A stretch of DNA of 8,668 nucleotides, from the NCBI GenBank assembly GCA_023249695.1, contig JAHFCD010000064.1:1-8668 (forward strand). The letters are read 5' to 3'. Of the stretch, positions 1 to 5,835 are shown one piece after another. The DNA is from Elusimicrobiota bacterium (GTDB lineage: Bacteria > Elusimicrobiota > Elusimicrobia > UBA1565 > UBA9628). Under the pieces are notes generated by a model, which was given only the letters and a program-made list of their open reading frames with translations, was not told the origin of the DNA and ran no database searches. The first letter of the stretch is position 1, and every line of letters begins with the position of its first letter. The translations under genes were made by a program, and so were the position numbers.

Positions 1-411
1 GTCGAATATTTTGTCGTCGTATATTTTCGCCGACTTCGCGAGGTTGAGAACCCAATCCGAATGTTGGAGGAATTTTTTGATGTTGTACCGCTCGCACAGC
101 TCCGGCAACTCCTGGGGATACGGATAGCCGATAGCCGCGATCACGGGAGCGCGCCGGTCGACTCCTTCCAGCCCGGGCATGCCCAAACCGAACGAGATGA
201 TTTTCTCGGAGCCACGGCTTCGAAAAAGCGACCGGTTGAATTCATACTCCAAACCCAGGATTTCCAGCCCGCGAAGAAAATTGGCGACGACCTTCTGCAT
301 GCCGCTTTGGCGCGCGGGAGCGCCGCGAAGAAGCTTCCGCACCAAGGGCCGCACGTGGCGATCCCCCTTGATCCAGCGATCCTTCTCCTCCCGGTATATA
401 ATCGAAATCAC
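1..411 (-). CDS. Glycosyltransferase, N-terminal part (gene runs off left edge)
   Basis: The window holds the first 137 codons of a gene that continues past base 1; no stop is met. I recognise the N-terminal pattern of a cytoplasmic sugar transferase found in polysaccharide loci: a basic stretch (GDRHVRPLVRKLLRG, about residues 16-30), then MQKVVANFLRGLEILGLEYEFN (38-59) and an LQHSDW segment near 115-120. The GT-B sugar-nucleotide domain that would prove the family lies outside the window, so donor and acceptor are unknown. The only usable start is GTG at 411: the frame is closed by TGA a short way upstream, and a GCGGGG stretch lies about 6 bases before it. It follows the GT11-like gene by 11 bp in the same direction, so it is probably the next cistron of that operon. 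Family assignment rests on remembered resemblance and is less certain than for the other transferases. Confidence 0.7.
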   Translation of the reverse strand, partial: MISIIYREEKDRWIKGDRHVRPLVRKLLRGAPARQSGMQKVVANFLRGLEILGLEYEFNRSLFRSRGSEKIISFGLGMPGLEGVDRRAPVIAAIGYPYPQELPELCERYNIKKFLQHSDWVLNLAKSAKIYDDKIFD

Positions 412-422
412 CAGAATCCCCG

Positions 423-1373
423 CTAGCCGCGGAAGGAGCGCAGATCATCGCCGGCCGGCTCGCCGAAGCTGAGGGCGTTTGCCGGAGACGGGCCATTTTT
501 CATGCCGGGCAGCAGGCGTCTAACGCCCGCCTTCACCCCAGAGAGCGCATTGTCATAGACATTTCTCATGATTTCGGCCGCGAATTCGCTCCTGTAGGCC
601 TCGCACGGCAAATATTTGTACCGGGCCTCGTCGACTTCAAGGCTGATGTTCTTGCTGTGCGGATCGTTCGGAGACCACAAGCCGTTGACCGGACGAGGGA
701 ATACGATCTCCGTGGCGTCCGACATGTAGGCCGCCCACCAGGGAAAAGAACTGTTGGAAATGATGATCTTGGCGAATTTCTTGATGAACAGGTAATTGTC
801 CATGGCACCGGCCATATAGGTCGGCAGCTTACGGCCGCCCTGAAAGCTCCCCCCCCGCAGGATGGCGCCGTACTTCTTCGTCAAAAACCGTATGAACGGG
901 TCGTTGGGCTCGTTCGTGCAGATGAACACCCGATCATATTCGAGGGAGGCAAGAGCCTTTTCATAATAAGACAGCGGCAAACCGTAGCGAGGGATGTAAT
1001 CGCGCCCGCGCCGAATGCTCACAACGACGTCGGCCGGGCGGGGCTCGAACTCGATGTTGTCGTCGGTCGCCAGCCATTCCTTTATCCGCGGCTTATGCGG
1101 TCCGTAATATTCGGAGCGCTGGAAATAGCCCGTCAGCAGCAGATGTCGATTGATGCCGGCCTGGGCGAGCAATCCGAGGTCCGGCTTTTGCCCGCGCAAG
1201 GTGAGGGCTTTTTCCGCGGAAAAATCGAGGCCGGCCACGAGGTCGTAGGTTCTGGGAAAGCCGGGGATCGGAGGCGCGGCAAGCTTATAGCCGAGCTTTT
1301 CGGCTAGGATCCGGCCGAAGCAGTATTGGAATAGGTAGTTTCCGAACCCCCCGTCATAGATGACCTCGACCAT
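423..1373 (-). CDS. GT11-like (alpha-1,2-fucosyltransferase superfamily) glycosyltransferase
   Basis: A 316-residue soluble protein, close to the usual length of bacterial GT11 enzymes. The N-terminus carries the family's glycine-rich motif as GGFGNYLFQ (residues 8-16). The C-terminal half has IISNSSFPWWAAYMS (204-218), matching the conserved NSSFSWW element. GT11 enzymes transfer fucose from GDP-fucose in alpha-1,2 linkage; this one may use another sugar. The usual HxRRxD donor-binding motif is altered: residues 119-125 read SIRRGRD, with Ser for His and one extra residue before Asp. A run of eight G in the coding strand covers codons 173-175. The ATG at 1373 is 3 bp beyond the aminotransferase stop, and GAGGGG lies 9 bases upstream, inside that gene's end, so the two are probably co-translated. 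Family-level confidence is good; the donor sugar is not determined. Confidence 0.75.
   Translation of the reverse strand: MVEVIYDGGFGNYLFQYCFGRILAEKLGYKLAAPPIPGFPRTYDLVAGLDFSAEKALTLRGQKPDLGLLAQAGINRHLLLTGYFQRSEYYGPHKPRIKEWLATDDNIEFEPRPADVVVSIRRGRDYIPRYGLPLSYYEKALASLEYDRVFICTNEPNDPFIRFLTKKYGAILRGGSFQGGRKLPTYMAGAMDNYLFIKKFAKIIISNSSFPWWAAYMSDATEIVFPRPVNGLWSPNDPHSKNISLEVDEARYKYLPCEAYRSEFAAEIMRNVYDNALSGVKAGVRRLLPGMKNGPSPANALSFGEPAGDDLRSFRG
849..856 (-). repeat. G8 homopolymer in the GT11-like gene
   Basis: Eight consecutive G on the coding strand span codons 173-175 (Arg-Gly-Gly). The present length keeps the frame open; a change of one base would shift the frame before the conserved NSSFPWW block. 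Confidence 0.9.
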
Positions 1374-1376
1374 GCC

Positions 1377-2519
1377 TCACCACCCCTCTTTCAAGACCTC
1401 GCAGATATAATCGACGTCCGCGAGCGTCATCTTGGTATGCAGGGGCAGTATCAGGTACTTGTCGTCGATTGAATCCATCGCGGGGAAGATTTCGGTGCTG
1501 CCGAAAACCGAGTACCGGTCATTGCGGTAATGCGTTTGCCCGGATTCGATCTTCCTGCTTCGCAGCTTCAGCTGGCAATCCATGCGCCGGTCGACCAGAA
1601 TCGTGAAAAGCCAGGCGGCGTGCTCCTTTCTCGGATCGAAATCGTCGACGATCGCGACATGCGGGACGTCACTTAGGTTCTTGACGTAGCGCCGGTAAAG
1701 GCTGCGGCGGTAGGCCAGCGTTTCGGCGAATTCCTCGAGCCCGGCGAGCCCGATCGCCGCGCCGATGTCGGTCATCTGATACTTATAGCCGATGTCCGTG
1801 ATGTCGTTTTCCCAGATTCCCTTTTGCTTGTTGGTGCGATCGATGCCGAACCAGCGAAGCCGCCGCGCGAGGGGCGCCAATCCATCATCGAGGAAGGTGA
1901 GGAGGCCGCCGTCGCCCGTCGTCAAATGCTTGATCGCCTGAAAGCTGTATATCGTGAACTCGGAGTGCGCCCCTATCGGCTTTCCATCGTAGGCGGCTCC
2001 CAGGGCGTGCGCGGCATCCTCGATGACCGGGATGCCGAATTTGTCGGCCAAGAGGCGAATTTCGGCCATATCGCAGGGCAGTCCGCCATAATGAACGCAG
2101 ACGATCGCCTTGGTGCGGTCGGAAACCTTCCGCTTGAGGTCTTCGATGGAGATGTTCAGCGTGGCCGGATTGACGTCGATGAACTTGGGCTTGGCGCCGA
2201 TATAGAGCAGCGGGATGGTCGTCGCGGTGCAGGTAAACAGGGGAACCAAAACTTCGTCGCCCGCTTTGATCCCGGCCAGAAGATAGGCGAGGTGGAGCGC
2301 GTCGGTGCCGGACCCGACGGCCAAGCAGGATCCCGGCTGGCTGAACTGAAGGCGAAAGCGCGCCTCGAACAGGTCGACCTTGGGTCCCTGGCCGATCCAG
2401 CGGCTGTCGAGGGTGTCGCAAACGTACTCCTTCGCCTTCTTGGGCATGTGAGGGTGAAAGAGTACAATACCTTCCTCGGCGGACATCATCGGAAGGTCAT
2501 TTTTGGGAGACTTGGTCAT
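1377..2519 (-). CDS. DegT/DnrJ/EryC1/StrS family sugar aminotransferase
   Basis: A 380-residue PLP-dependent aminotransferase of normal length for the family, which moves an amino group (usually from glutamate) to a nucleotide-linked keto-sugar. Visible signatures are the PLP-phosphate loop GSGTDALHL (69-77), the cofactor-contacting IEDAAHALG (166-174, Asp168), and the Schiff-base lysine K197 in SFQAIKHLTTGDGG. The C-terminal HYRND and LPLHTKMT segments are also typical. The substrate (3- or 4-keto, gluco or galacto) cannot be read from sequence. I prefer ATG at 2519. A longer frame begins with TTG at 2540 and adds seven residues with no family support; ATGs at 2489 and 2486 are other options. 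The start overlaps the start of the opposing acetyltransferase gene by 17 bp. The pair recalls WecE with WecD, where an amino sugar is made and then acetylated, but this is an analogy and not an assignment. Confidence 0.93.
   Translation of the reverse strand: MTKSPKNDLPMMSAEEGIVLFHPHMPKKAKEYVCDTLDSRWIGQGPKVDLFEARFRLQFSQPGSCLAVGSGTDALHLAYLLAGIKAGDEVLVPLFTCTATTIPLLYIGAKPKFIDVNPATLNISIEDLKRKVSDRTKAIVCVHYGGLPCDMAEIRLLADKFGIPVIEDAAHALGAAYDGKPIGAHSEFTIYSFQAIKHLTTGDGGLLTFLDDGLAPLARRLRWFGIDRTNKQKGIWENDITDIGYKYQMTDIGAAIGLAGLEEFAETLAYRRSLYRRYVKNLSDVPHVAIVDDFDPRKEHAAWLFTILVDRRMDCQLKLRSRKIESGQTHYRNDRYSVFGSTEIFPAMDSIDDKYLILPLHTKMTLADVDYICEVLKEGW
2440..2468 (+). promoter_or_regulatory. Candidate promoter for the GNAT gene
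   Basis: A TTGGGC box at 2440-2445 is followed after 17 bases by TACAAT at 2463-2468 (five of six to the sigma-70 -10 consensus, three of six at -35). A start near 2475 would leave a leader of about 28 bases containing the GGAAGG site. The promoter would lie inside the 5' end of the opposing aminotransferase gene. It is read by eye from consensus only. Confidence 0.3.
2491..2505 (+). promoter_or_regulatory. Ribosome binding site that decides a TTG start (GNAT gene)
   Basis: GGAAGG at 2491-2496 is separated by six bases from TTG at 2503-2505. The conserved GNAT N-terminus needs a start upstream of the first ATG (2617). The other nearby TTG (2512) has only a 2-base gap from GGGAG. This site is therefore the best evidence for the start chosen. 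Confidence 0.5.
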
Positions 2520-2961
2520 AATACACTCTAGCAATTCCAATTTTCAAATTCGGGCGGCAACGACCATCTTCGATTACCTGTTTCTGCGGCGCCTGCGCAA
2601 TCAGGTCCGAAAGCAAATGACGAACAGCACCGCGCCGGTGGGATATTGGCAGCAGCTTCGATTTTTCCTTCGGAAGTCGCCCGACATCCAATTGTACATA
2701 GCTTGGATCGGCACGATGCGGGCGGGCTACCTGCTCCTGCGCCGTGACGGCGAGGCCTACCTGATCACCGAGGCGGTGGACGAGTCCTTTCGAAGGTCCG
2801 GCGTCGCGGCGCGAATGGTCGCCTTCGCCCAGGAACGCTGCGGCGACCTGACCGCCGAGATTCTTCTCCAAAACGCCCCCTCGATAAAGCTTCATCAGGC
2901 GGCCGGGTTTGAATTCGTCCGAGACGATGGCCGCGTCGCCACCTATCGATTCAAGCGCTGA
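2503..2961 (+). CDS. GNAT-family N-acetyltransferase (small), TTG start
   Basis: A 152-residue GNAT protein and the only plus-strand gene here. Acetyl-CoA motif A appears as RRSGVAARM (97-105), in the position of the Q/RxxGxG/A pyrophosphate-binding loop. Motif B appears as NAPSIKLHQAAGFEFV (124-139), including the AGF turn common near the C-terminus. The early segment FQIRAATTIFDYLFLRRLRN (14-33) matches the first strand and helix of the fold, so the protein must start before it. No ATG exists there. TTG at 2503 is preceded by GGAAGG at 2491-2496 with a 6-base spacer and is the best start; the first ATG (2617) would delete the first strand and helix. Its likely role is N-acetylation or acylation of the amino sugar made by the neighbouring aminotransferase. 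It is shorter than WecD and could instead modify another small amine. It ends 12 bp from the opposing methyltransferase stop. Confidence 0.78.
   Translation: MGDLVIIHSSNSNFQIRAATTIFDYLFLRRLRNQVRKQMTNSTAPVGYWQQLRFFLRKSPDIQLYIAWIGTMRAGYLLLRRDGEAYLITEAVDESFRRSGVAARMVAFAQERCGDLTAEILLQNAPSIKLHQAAGFEFVRDDGRVATYRFKR
2518..2547 (-). promoter_or_regulatory. Candidate promoter at the aminotransferase start
   Basis: On the minus strand TTGAAA (2547-2542) is followed after 18 bases by TATTAT (2523-2518), which overlaps the ATG at 2519. An overlapping extended -10 form, TGCTAGAGT, lies slightly upstream. If the first is used, transcription begins after ATG 2519 and translation would have to start at ATG 2489 or 2486. 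If the second is used, the message would be nearly leaderless. The match is by eye and the region is AT-rich, so it may be chance. Confidence 0.22.
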
Positions 2962-2973
2962 CGCCTCTCGAGA

Positions 2974-3720
2974 TCAAGCCGGCGAGGCTTTGAACAGGGC
3001 TATGATGCTGCCGGCCAGGTGCGGGAATCGATCGCACAGCCAAGGATCGATAGTCCTCGCGGCGGAGTATCTCAGGAATCGCTGCGGTAGAACGCTGACG
3101 CCGCTTAATCCAACGAGCTCGAAGCCGTGCTCGGCGAAATGCGATTTCAACACGTGAATATTATAAAGCCTCACATGGTGATTGACCGTTCGGTATTCCA
3201 TCCCGGCGGGGTATACGCCTAAGGGAACCTGGATGCGGTTGCGCAGCGAATTGATATTCGGAGTGGATACGACCAAGTACCCGTTTTCTTCGAGGTGATC
3301 CCGGCACTCGTCGAGGAAGGCATCGGTATCGACCATATGTTCAAGGACTTCCAACGCGGAGATGAAAGGGACCTTTTCATCGAGGCCGAATCCGTCTTTT
3401 TCAATGCGTCTCGAGAGGTAACGCCAAGACGAATTGAGCACTTCACTGGATTCCTTGATTTCCAGGCACAAATGCTTCCGGCAAACCTCGACGACGTTAT
3501 TTTCGTTGAAATCGTCGATCCCGATCGGAACGATGCCGAACCGGGACTGAAGGAGCTTCAAGAACTGACCGATTTGACACCCCGCGTCCAGCCATCGGCT
3601 GCCCGCGGGAATAGCGATGTGCCGCTCCAGCACCGAAATAACGCGTCCAAAGCGGTACCAAGGCTCTTCCAAGGGATCGATGGCCTTTCCGAACCAGGTT
3701 TTCATTGCTCTATCAGTCAT
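2974..3720 (-). CDS. Class I SAM-dependent methyltransferase (Methyltransf_11/23-like)
   Basis: A 248-residue cytoplasmic methyltransferase. Motif I is LDAGCQIGQF (44-53), where the central glycine of the usual GCGxG is glutamine (Q49). An acidic residue follows at the end of strand 2 (IGIDD, 67-70), then ALEVLEH (122-128), the motif shared with UbiG-like enzymes, and LVVSTPNINSL (149-159) after strand 5. The C-terminal half (NRIQVPLG, NHHVRLYN) resembles polysaccharide-locus methyltransferases, so the target is probably a sugar hydroxyl or a glycan end; that is inference. ATG at 3720 is the first start after an in-frame TGA. Its ribosome binding site is poor, and ATG at 3705 (residue 6) is an alternative. 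It follows the DUF218 gene by 54 bp, the largest gap in the minus-strand series, so it may belong to the same operon or have its own promoter. It converges with the GNAT gene. Confidence 0.86.
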   Translation of the reverse strand: MTDRAMKTWFGKAIDPLEEPWYRFGRVISVLERHIAIPAGSRWLDAGCQIGQFLKLLQSRFGIVPIGIDDFNENNVVEVCRKHLCLEIKESSEVLNSSWRYLSRRIEKDGFGLDEKVPFISALEVLEHMVDTDAFLDECRDHLEENGYLVVSTPNINSLRNRIQVPLGVYPAGMEYRTVNHHVRLYNIHVLKSHFAEHGFELVGLSGVSVLPQRFLRYSAARTIDPWLCDRFPHLAGSIIALFKASPA

Positions 3721-3774
3721 ATAAGCCGCGACACATCATATGAAACATAGGCCGTGCACCGGCCGGTACGCGCT
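3721..3774. other. 54-bp intergenic gap in the minus-strand series
   Basis: This is the longest non-coding stretch in the window, between the DUF218 stop and the second methyltransferase start. It contains a 10-bp perfect palindrome, ACCGGCCGGT (3758-3767), and an AT-rich CATATGAT area nearer the methyltransferase. I see no convincing terminator or spaced promoter pair, so read-through of the operon is as likely as a new transcript. Confidence 0.4.
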
Positions 3775-4359
3775 TCAATGGGCCACACGGTAATAGACCA
3801 TCTTCGCGTATTCCCGGACGACGAACTGAAGAAATCTCTTGCTGCGCCACCAGTGGGAAGCATCCCACTCGGGGATATCGCAGGCGACCGGCCGGAACTG
3901 CAGCCCGCTGCCCGCGAACACCTTTCCCCAAGACCACTCGAGGCGGCGCATGTGCGGAGGATCGCTGACGATCAAAGCCCGCTTCATGCCCCGCTCGCGC
4001 ATCAGCTGCAGCGTGCAGATCGCCTCGCCCCACGTGCTCGTCGAATTACCGTCGAATAGAAGCGCCTCCGCCGGAACGCCCTCCGAGATGATGTGCCGCG
4101 CGCGCGGATGCGCCTGATTCGCGTTCCCTTCCATGCCGGTCAGAAGTACCTTGGGAGCGAATCCCCGCTTGAACAGCTCCGCCGCCTTGCGGTTCCGGGC
4201 GGTGTCGCCCCCCCCGAGCGCGACGATCAGGTCCGCGGCAGCCGGCTCTTGGGCCGGGGCGGACAGATATCGGCCGGCCGCCGTGAATCCGTAAACGGCC
4301 GCGCCCACGAGCGCCAAGGCGCCGGCCAGCCACCGGCGGCTAGGCGCGCTCTGTCGCAC
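3775..4359 (-). CDS. DUF218 / YdcF-like (SanA/ElyC-type) membrane-anchored protein
   Basis: A 194-residue protein with a short basic N-terminus and one hydrophobic segment (about 10-28, WLAGALALVGAAVYGF core), so it is probably anchored in the inner membrane with the domain outside. The DUF218 fold is marked by DLIVALGGGDTARN (43-56), KVLLTGMEGN (70-79), NSTSTWGEA (105-113) and VSDPPHMRR (131-139), which are the family's conserved blocks. Relatives include YdcF, SanA and ElyC, linked to envelope integrity and, for ElyC, to use of the undecaprenyl lipid carrier. That makes an envelope-glycan role plausible here, but the biochemical activity of the family is not settled. GTG at 4359 is supported by GGAGGG at 4363-4368. 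It overlaps the end of the GT2 gene by 20 bp, which implies coupled translation. Eight consecutive G encode the GGG of the conserved GGGD block. Confidence 0.85.
   Translation of the reverse strand: MRQSAPSRRWLAGALALVGAAVYGFTAAGRYLSAPAQEPAAADLIVALGGGDTARNRKAAELFKRGFAPKVLLTGMEGNANQAHPRARHIISEGVPAEALLFDGNSTSTWGEAICTLQLMRERGMKRALIVSDPPHMRRLEWSWGKVFAGSGLQFRPVACDIPEWDASHWWRSKRFLQFVVREYAKMVYYRVAH
4208..4215 (-). repeat. G8 homopolymer in the DUF218 gene
   Basis: Eight consecutive G on the coding strand encode Gly49-Gly51 of the conserved GGGD block. The glycine codons are GGG GGG GGC, so the run is partly forced by the protein motif. Confidence 0.9.
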
Positions 4360-5200
4360 GAACCCTCCGAATCTCCAACATCTTGGCGTCCACCAGGAAT
4401 CGGAACCAGAATCCCTGCAGCACGTGGAAAACGAGGCCTTCCGCGCCGTCGAGAAATCCCAGGCGAACGACGTACCTGTAGCCGAAATAGAGGAAGCTCC
4501 GCAACAGAAGCGGAAGCCTCAAGTACATATTGTTCTTGAGCCAGCGGCGCTTCTCGATGGGATTGCCGTCCAGGGCGCTTTTGACCTCTCCCCGGTATGC
4601 CGCCTCGACGCATTCCTCCGCCTCCACCGTAGACCAGCGGTTATGCGAGGCGATGAATTGGGTGAGGCTGCTGGCAACGGTGTCGATGATGTCGCCGCCG
4701 TCGATCGCGTCCGCCCTTCCGTCGACCAGAAAATGCTGATCATAGGCCTTGCGTTCACAATGGCCGAGGCTCGCCTTGAACAGACGCAGATGGTAGGAGG
4801 GATAATGACCGCCGTATTTGATCCAGCGACCGAGGAAAACCGTCCTGCGGCTGAACATGAAGCCGTCGGCCTTCGCGGCTGCATGCGGGAACTCGTCGCG
4901 CAGCCACCGCGCGAGCTCGGGGCTGACCCTCTCATCGGCGTCAAGATGAAAAACCCAATCAGGAGCGCGCAGAACGTTCGCCTGAGCCCAATTCCTCTGT
5001 TCGGCGTAGTTGCTGAACACGCGCTGGACGAAGGCGACGCCCCGCTGGCGCAAGATCTCCACGGTGCCGTCGTCGGAGAACGAGTCGACCACGAATATGG
5101 GGGCGCCGATCCCGGCGAGGCTGTCGAGACAGGGGCCGATCCGATCCTTCTCATTGAAGGTCAAAATAATGACCGTCAGCGCGGGCGTAGAAGCGCTCAT
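4340..5200 (-). CDS. GT2-family glycosyltransferase (WaaE/KdtX-like)
   Basis: A 286-residue GT-A fold inverting glycosyltransferase acting at the cytoplasmic face of the membrane. It begins with TVIILTFNEKDRI (9-21) and VVDSFSDDGT (37-46), the nucleotide-binding strands of GT2. The metal- and nucleotide-binding DxD is HLDADER (85-91). Residues 114-140 (SRRTVFLGRWIKYGGHYPSY and the following HLRLF) are typical of the WaaE/KdtX-like branch. A basic and aromatic C-terminal region (RRWLKNNMYLRLP, then LLLRSFLYFGYRY) probably lies along the membrane. ATG at 5200 is preferred because it overlaps the upstream stop as ATGA and begins exactly at the family N-terminus. The frame stays open to 5344, but those 48 extra codons lie inside the methyltransferase gene and look non-native. 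The sugar transferred is unknown. Confidence 0.91.
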   Translation of the reverse strand: MSASTPALTVIILTFNEKDRIGPCLDSLAGIGAPIFVVDSFSDDGTVEILRQRGVAFVQRVFSNYAEQRNWAQANVLRAPDWVFHLDADERVSPELARWLRDEFPHAAAKADGFMFSRRTVFLGRWIKYGGHYPSYHLRLFKASLGHCERKAYDQHFLVDGRADAIDGGDIIDTVASSLTQFIASHNRWSTVEAEECVEAAYRGEVKSALDGNPIEKRRWLKNNMYLRLPLLLRSFLYFGYRYVVRLGFLDGAEGLVFHVLQGFWFRFLVDAKMLEIRRVRATERA

Positions 5201-5835
5201 GGCTTCCGTGCGACGGCGATCATGGATTTGGCCAGCAGCGGGATCCGTCCCACCCGCTGGAAGGAGATGTCCCGAAACCCTGCTTCTTCCAACAGCAGCC
5301 TCAGGGTCTTGAACGACCAGAACTTGATGTGGCCGTGATCCCACAACGCGGTGAAATGATCGTCCATCTTACCCGTCACGGCCATGGCGAGGTTCTTCCA
5401 GTACCCATGGTAAGGCGTGGAGATCAGAGCTGAACCTCCGGGTTCCACCAGGTCATAAAGGGTGGCGGCGTATTTCTTGGGGAAATAGAGGTGCTCGACG
5501 ACCTCGAGGCTGAGGACCGCGGGGAACCGGCCGAAACGGCCCGAAAGATCATCGTACGCCGAGGCTTGCATCAGCTTGAGAGCGGGATATTCCCGGTTCG
5601 CATGGGCGATGCCCTCCGTGGAAGGATCCACGCCTGTCACGTCGTAGCCCGCCGCGGCCAACTCGTGGGCGACGGAGCCGTTTCCGCACCCCAGCTCGAA
5701 GACCCGCGGCCGTCCCCGTTCCGCGGCCGCCCGCGCCAAGTGCCGAATGACGGCCGGCAGAAGATACTCATGAGAGTGATTCAGGCCCGAACCCTCATAA
5801 GCGTATCCGGAAATATCGCTAAAATCGTCTTTCAC
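5197..5835 (-). CDS. Class I SAM-dependent methyltransferase (UbiG/Methyltransf_23-like)
   Basis: A 212-residue methyltransferase with an intact SAM-binding core: motif I VFELGCGNGSVA (45-56), the ribose-binding acidic residue in VTGVDPS (66-72), LEVVEHLYFP (110-119) and ALISTPYHGYWKN (136-148). The last region, DHGHIKFWSFKTLRLLLEEAGF (166-187), is the substrate-side helix common in this group. It probably O-methylates a sugar of the repeat unit or a related lipid-linked intermediate; the substrate is inferred from location only. GTG at 5835 is chosen because it sits in a GTGA overlap with the stop of the preceding GT4 gene and opens just before the conserved N-terminus. The frame can be read back to 6030, but that part lies inside the GT4 gene and shows no domain. 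Its own stop overlaps the GT2 start as ATGA, so it is coupled on both sides. Confidence 0.89.
   Translation of the reverse strand: MKDDFSDISGYAYEGSGLNHSHEYLLPAVIRHLARAAAERGRPRVFELGCGNGSVAHELAAAGYDVTGVDPSTEGIAHANREYPALKLMQASAYDDLSGRFGRFPAVLSLEVVEHLYFPKKYAATLYDLVEPGGSALISTPYHGYWKNLAMAVTGKMDDHFTALWDHGHIKFWSFKTLRLLLEEAGFRDISFQRVGRIPLLAKSMIAVARKP

Noticed and set aside
657..1307. 216-codon open frame on the plus strand inside the GT11-like gene
   Set aside because: It has no recognisable domain and lies fully antisense to a gene with clear motifs; high GC keeps antisense frames open.
1824..2531. 235-codon plus-strand frame inside the aminotransferase gene
   Set aside because: Low-complexity Gly/Arg/Ala/Asp-rich translation typical of an antisense shadow; the minus strand has PLP motifs throughout.
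2497..2895. 132-codon minus-strand frame antisense to the GNAT gene
   Set aside because: It would restore a single-strand operon, but its translation has no recognisable fold while the plus strand has both GNAT motifs.
2963..2988. Possible terminator hairpin between GNAT and the methyltransferase (GCCTC / GAGGC, then TTT)
   Set aside because: The stem is only 5 bp with a 16-base loop and a very short T run, and it lies largely in the methyltransferase coding end.
3758..3767. Palindrome ACCGGCCGGT as an operator
   Set aside because: A 10-bp GC-only palindrome is common in this composition, and no second copy or matching promoter spacing was seen.
4424..5338. 304-codon plus-strand frame over the GT2 and methyltransferase genes
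   Set aside because: It spans two real minus-strand genes and shows no domain.
5201..5344. Upstream extension of the GT2 gene to 5344
   Set aside because: The 48 added codons lie in the methyltransferase gene, show no conservation pattern, and the ATGA overlap at 5197-5200 gives a better start.
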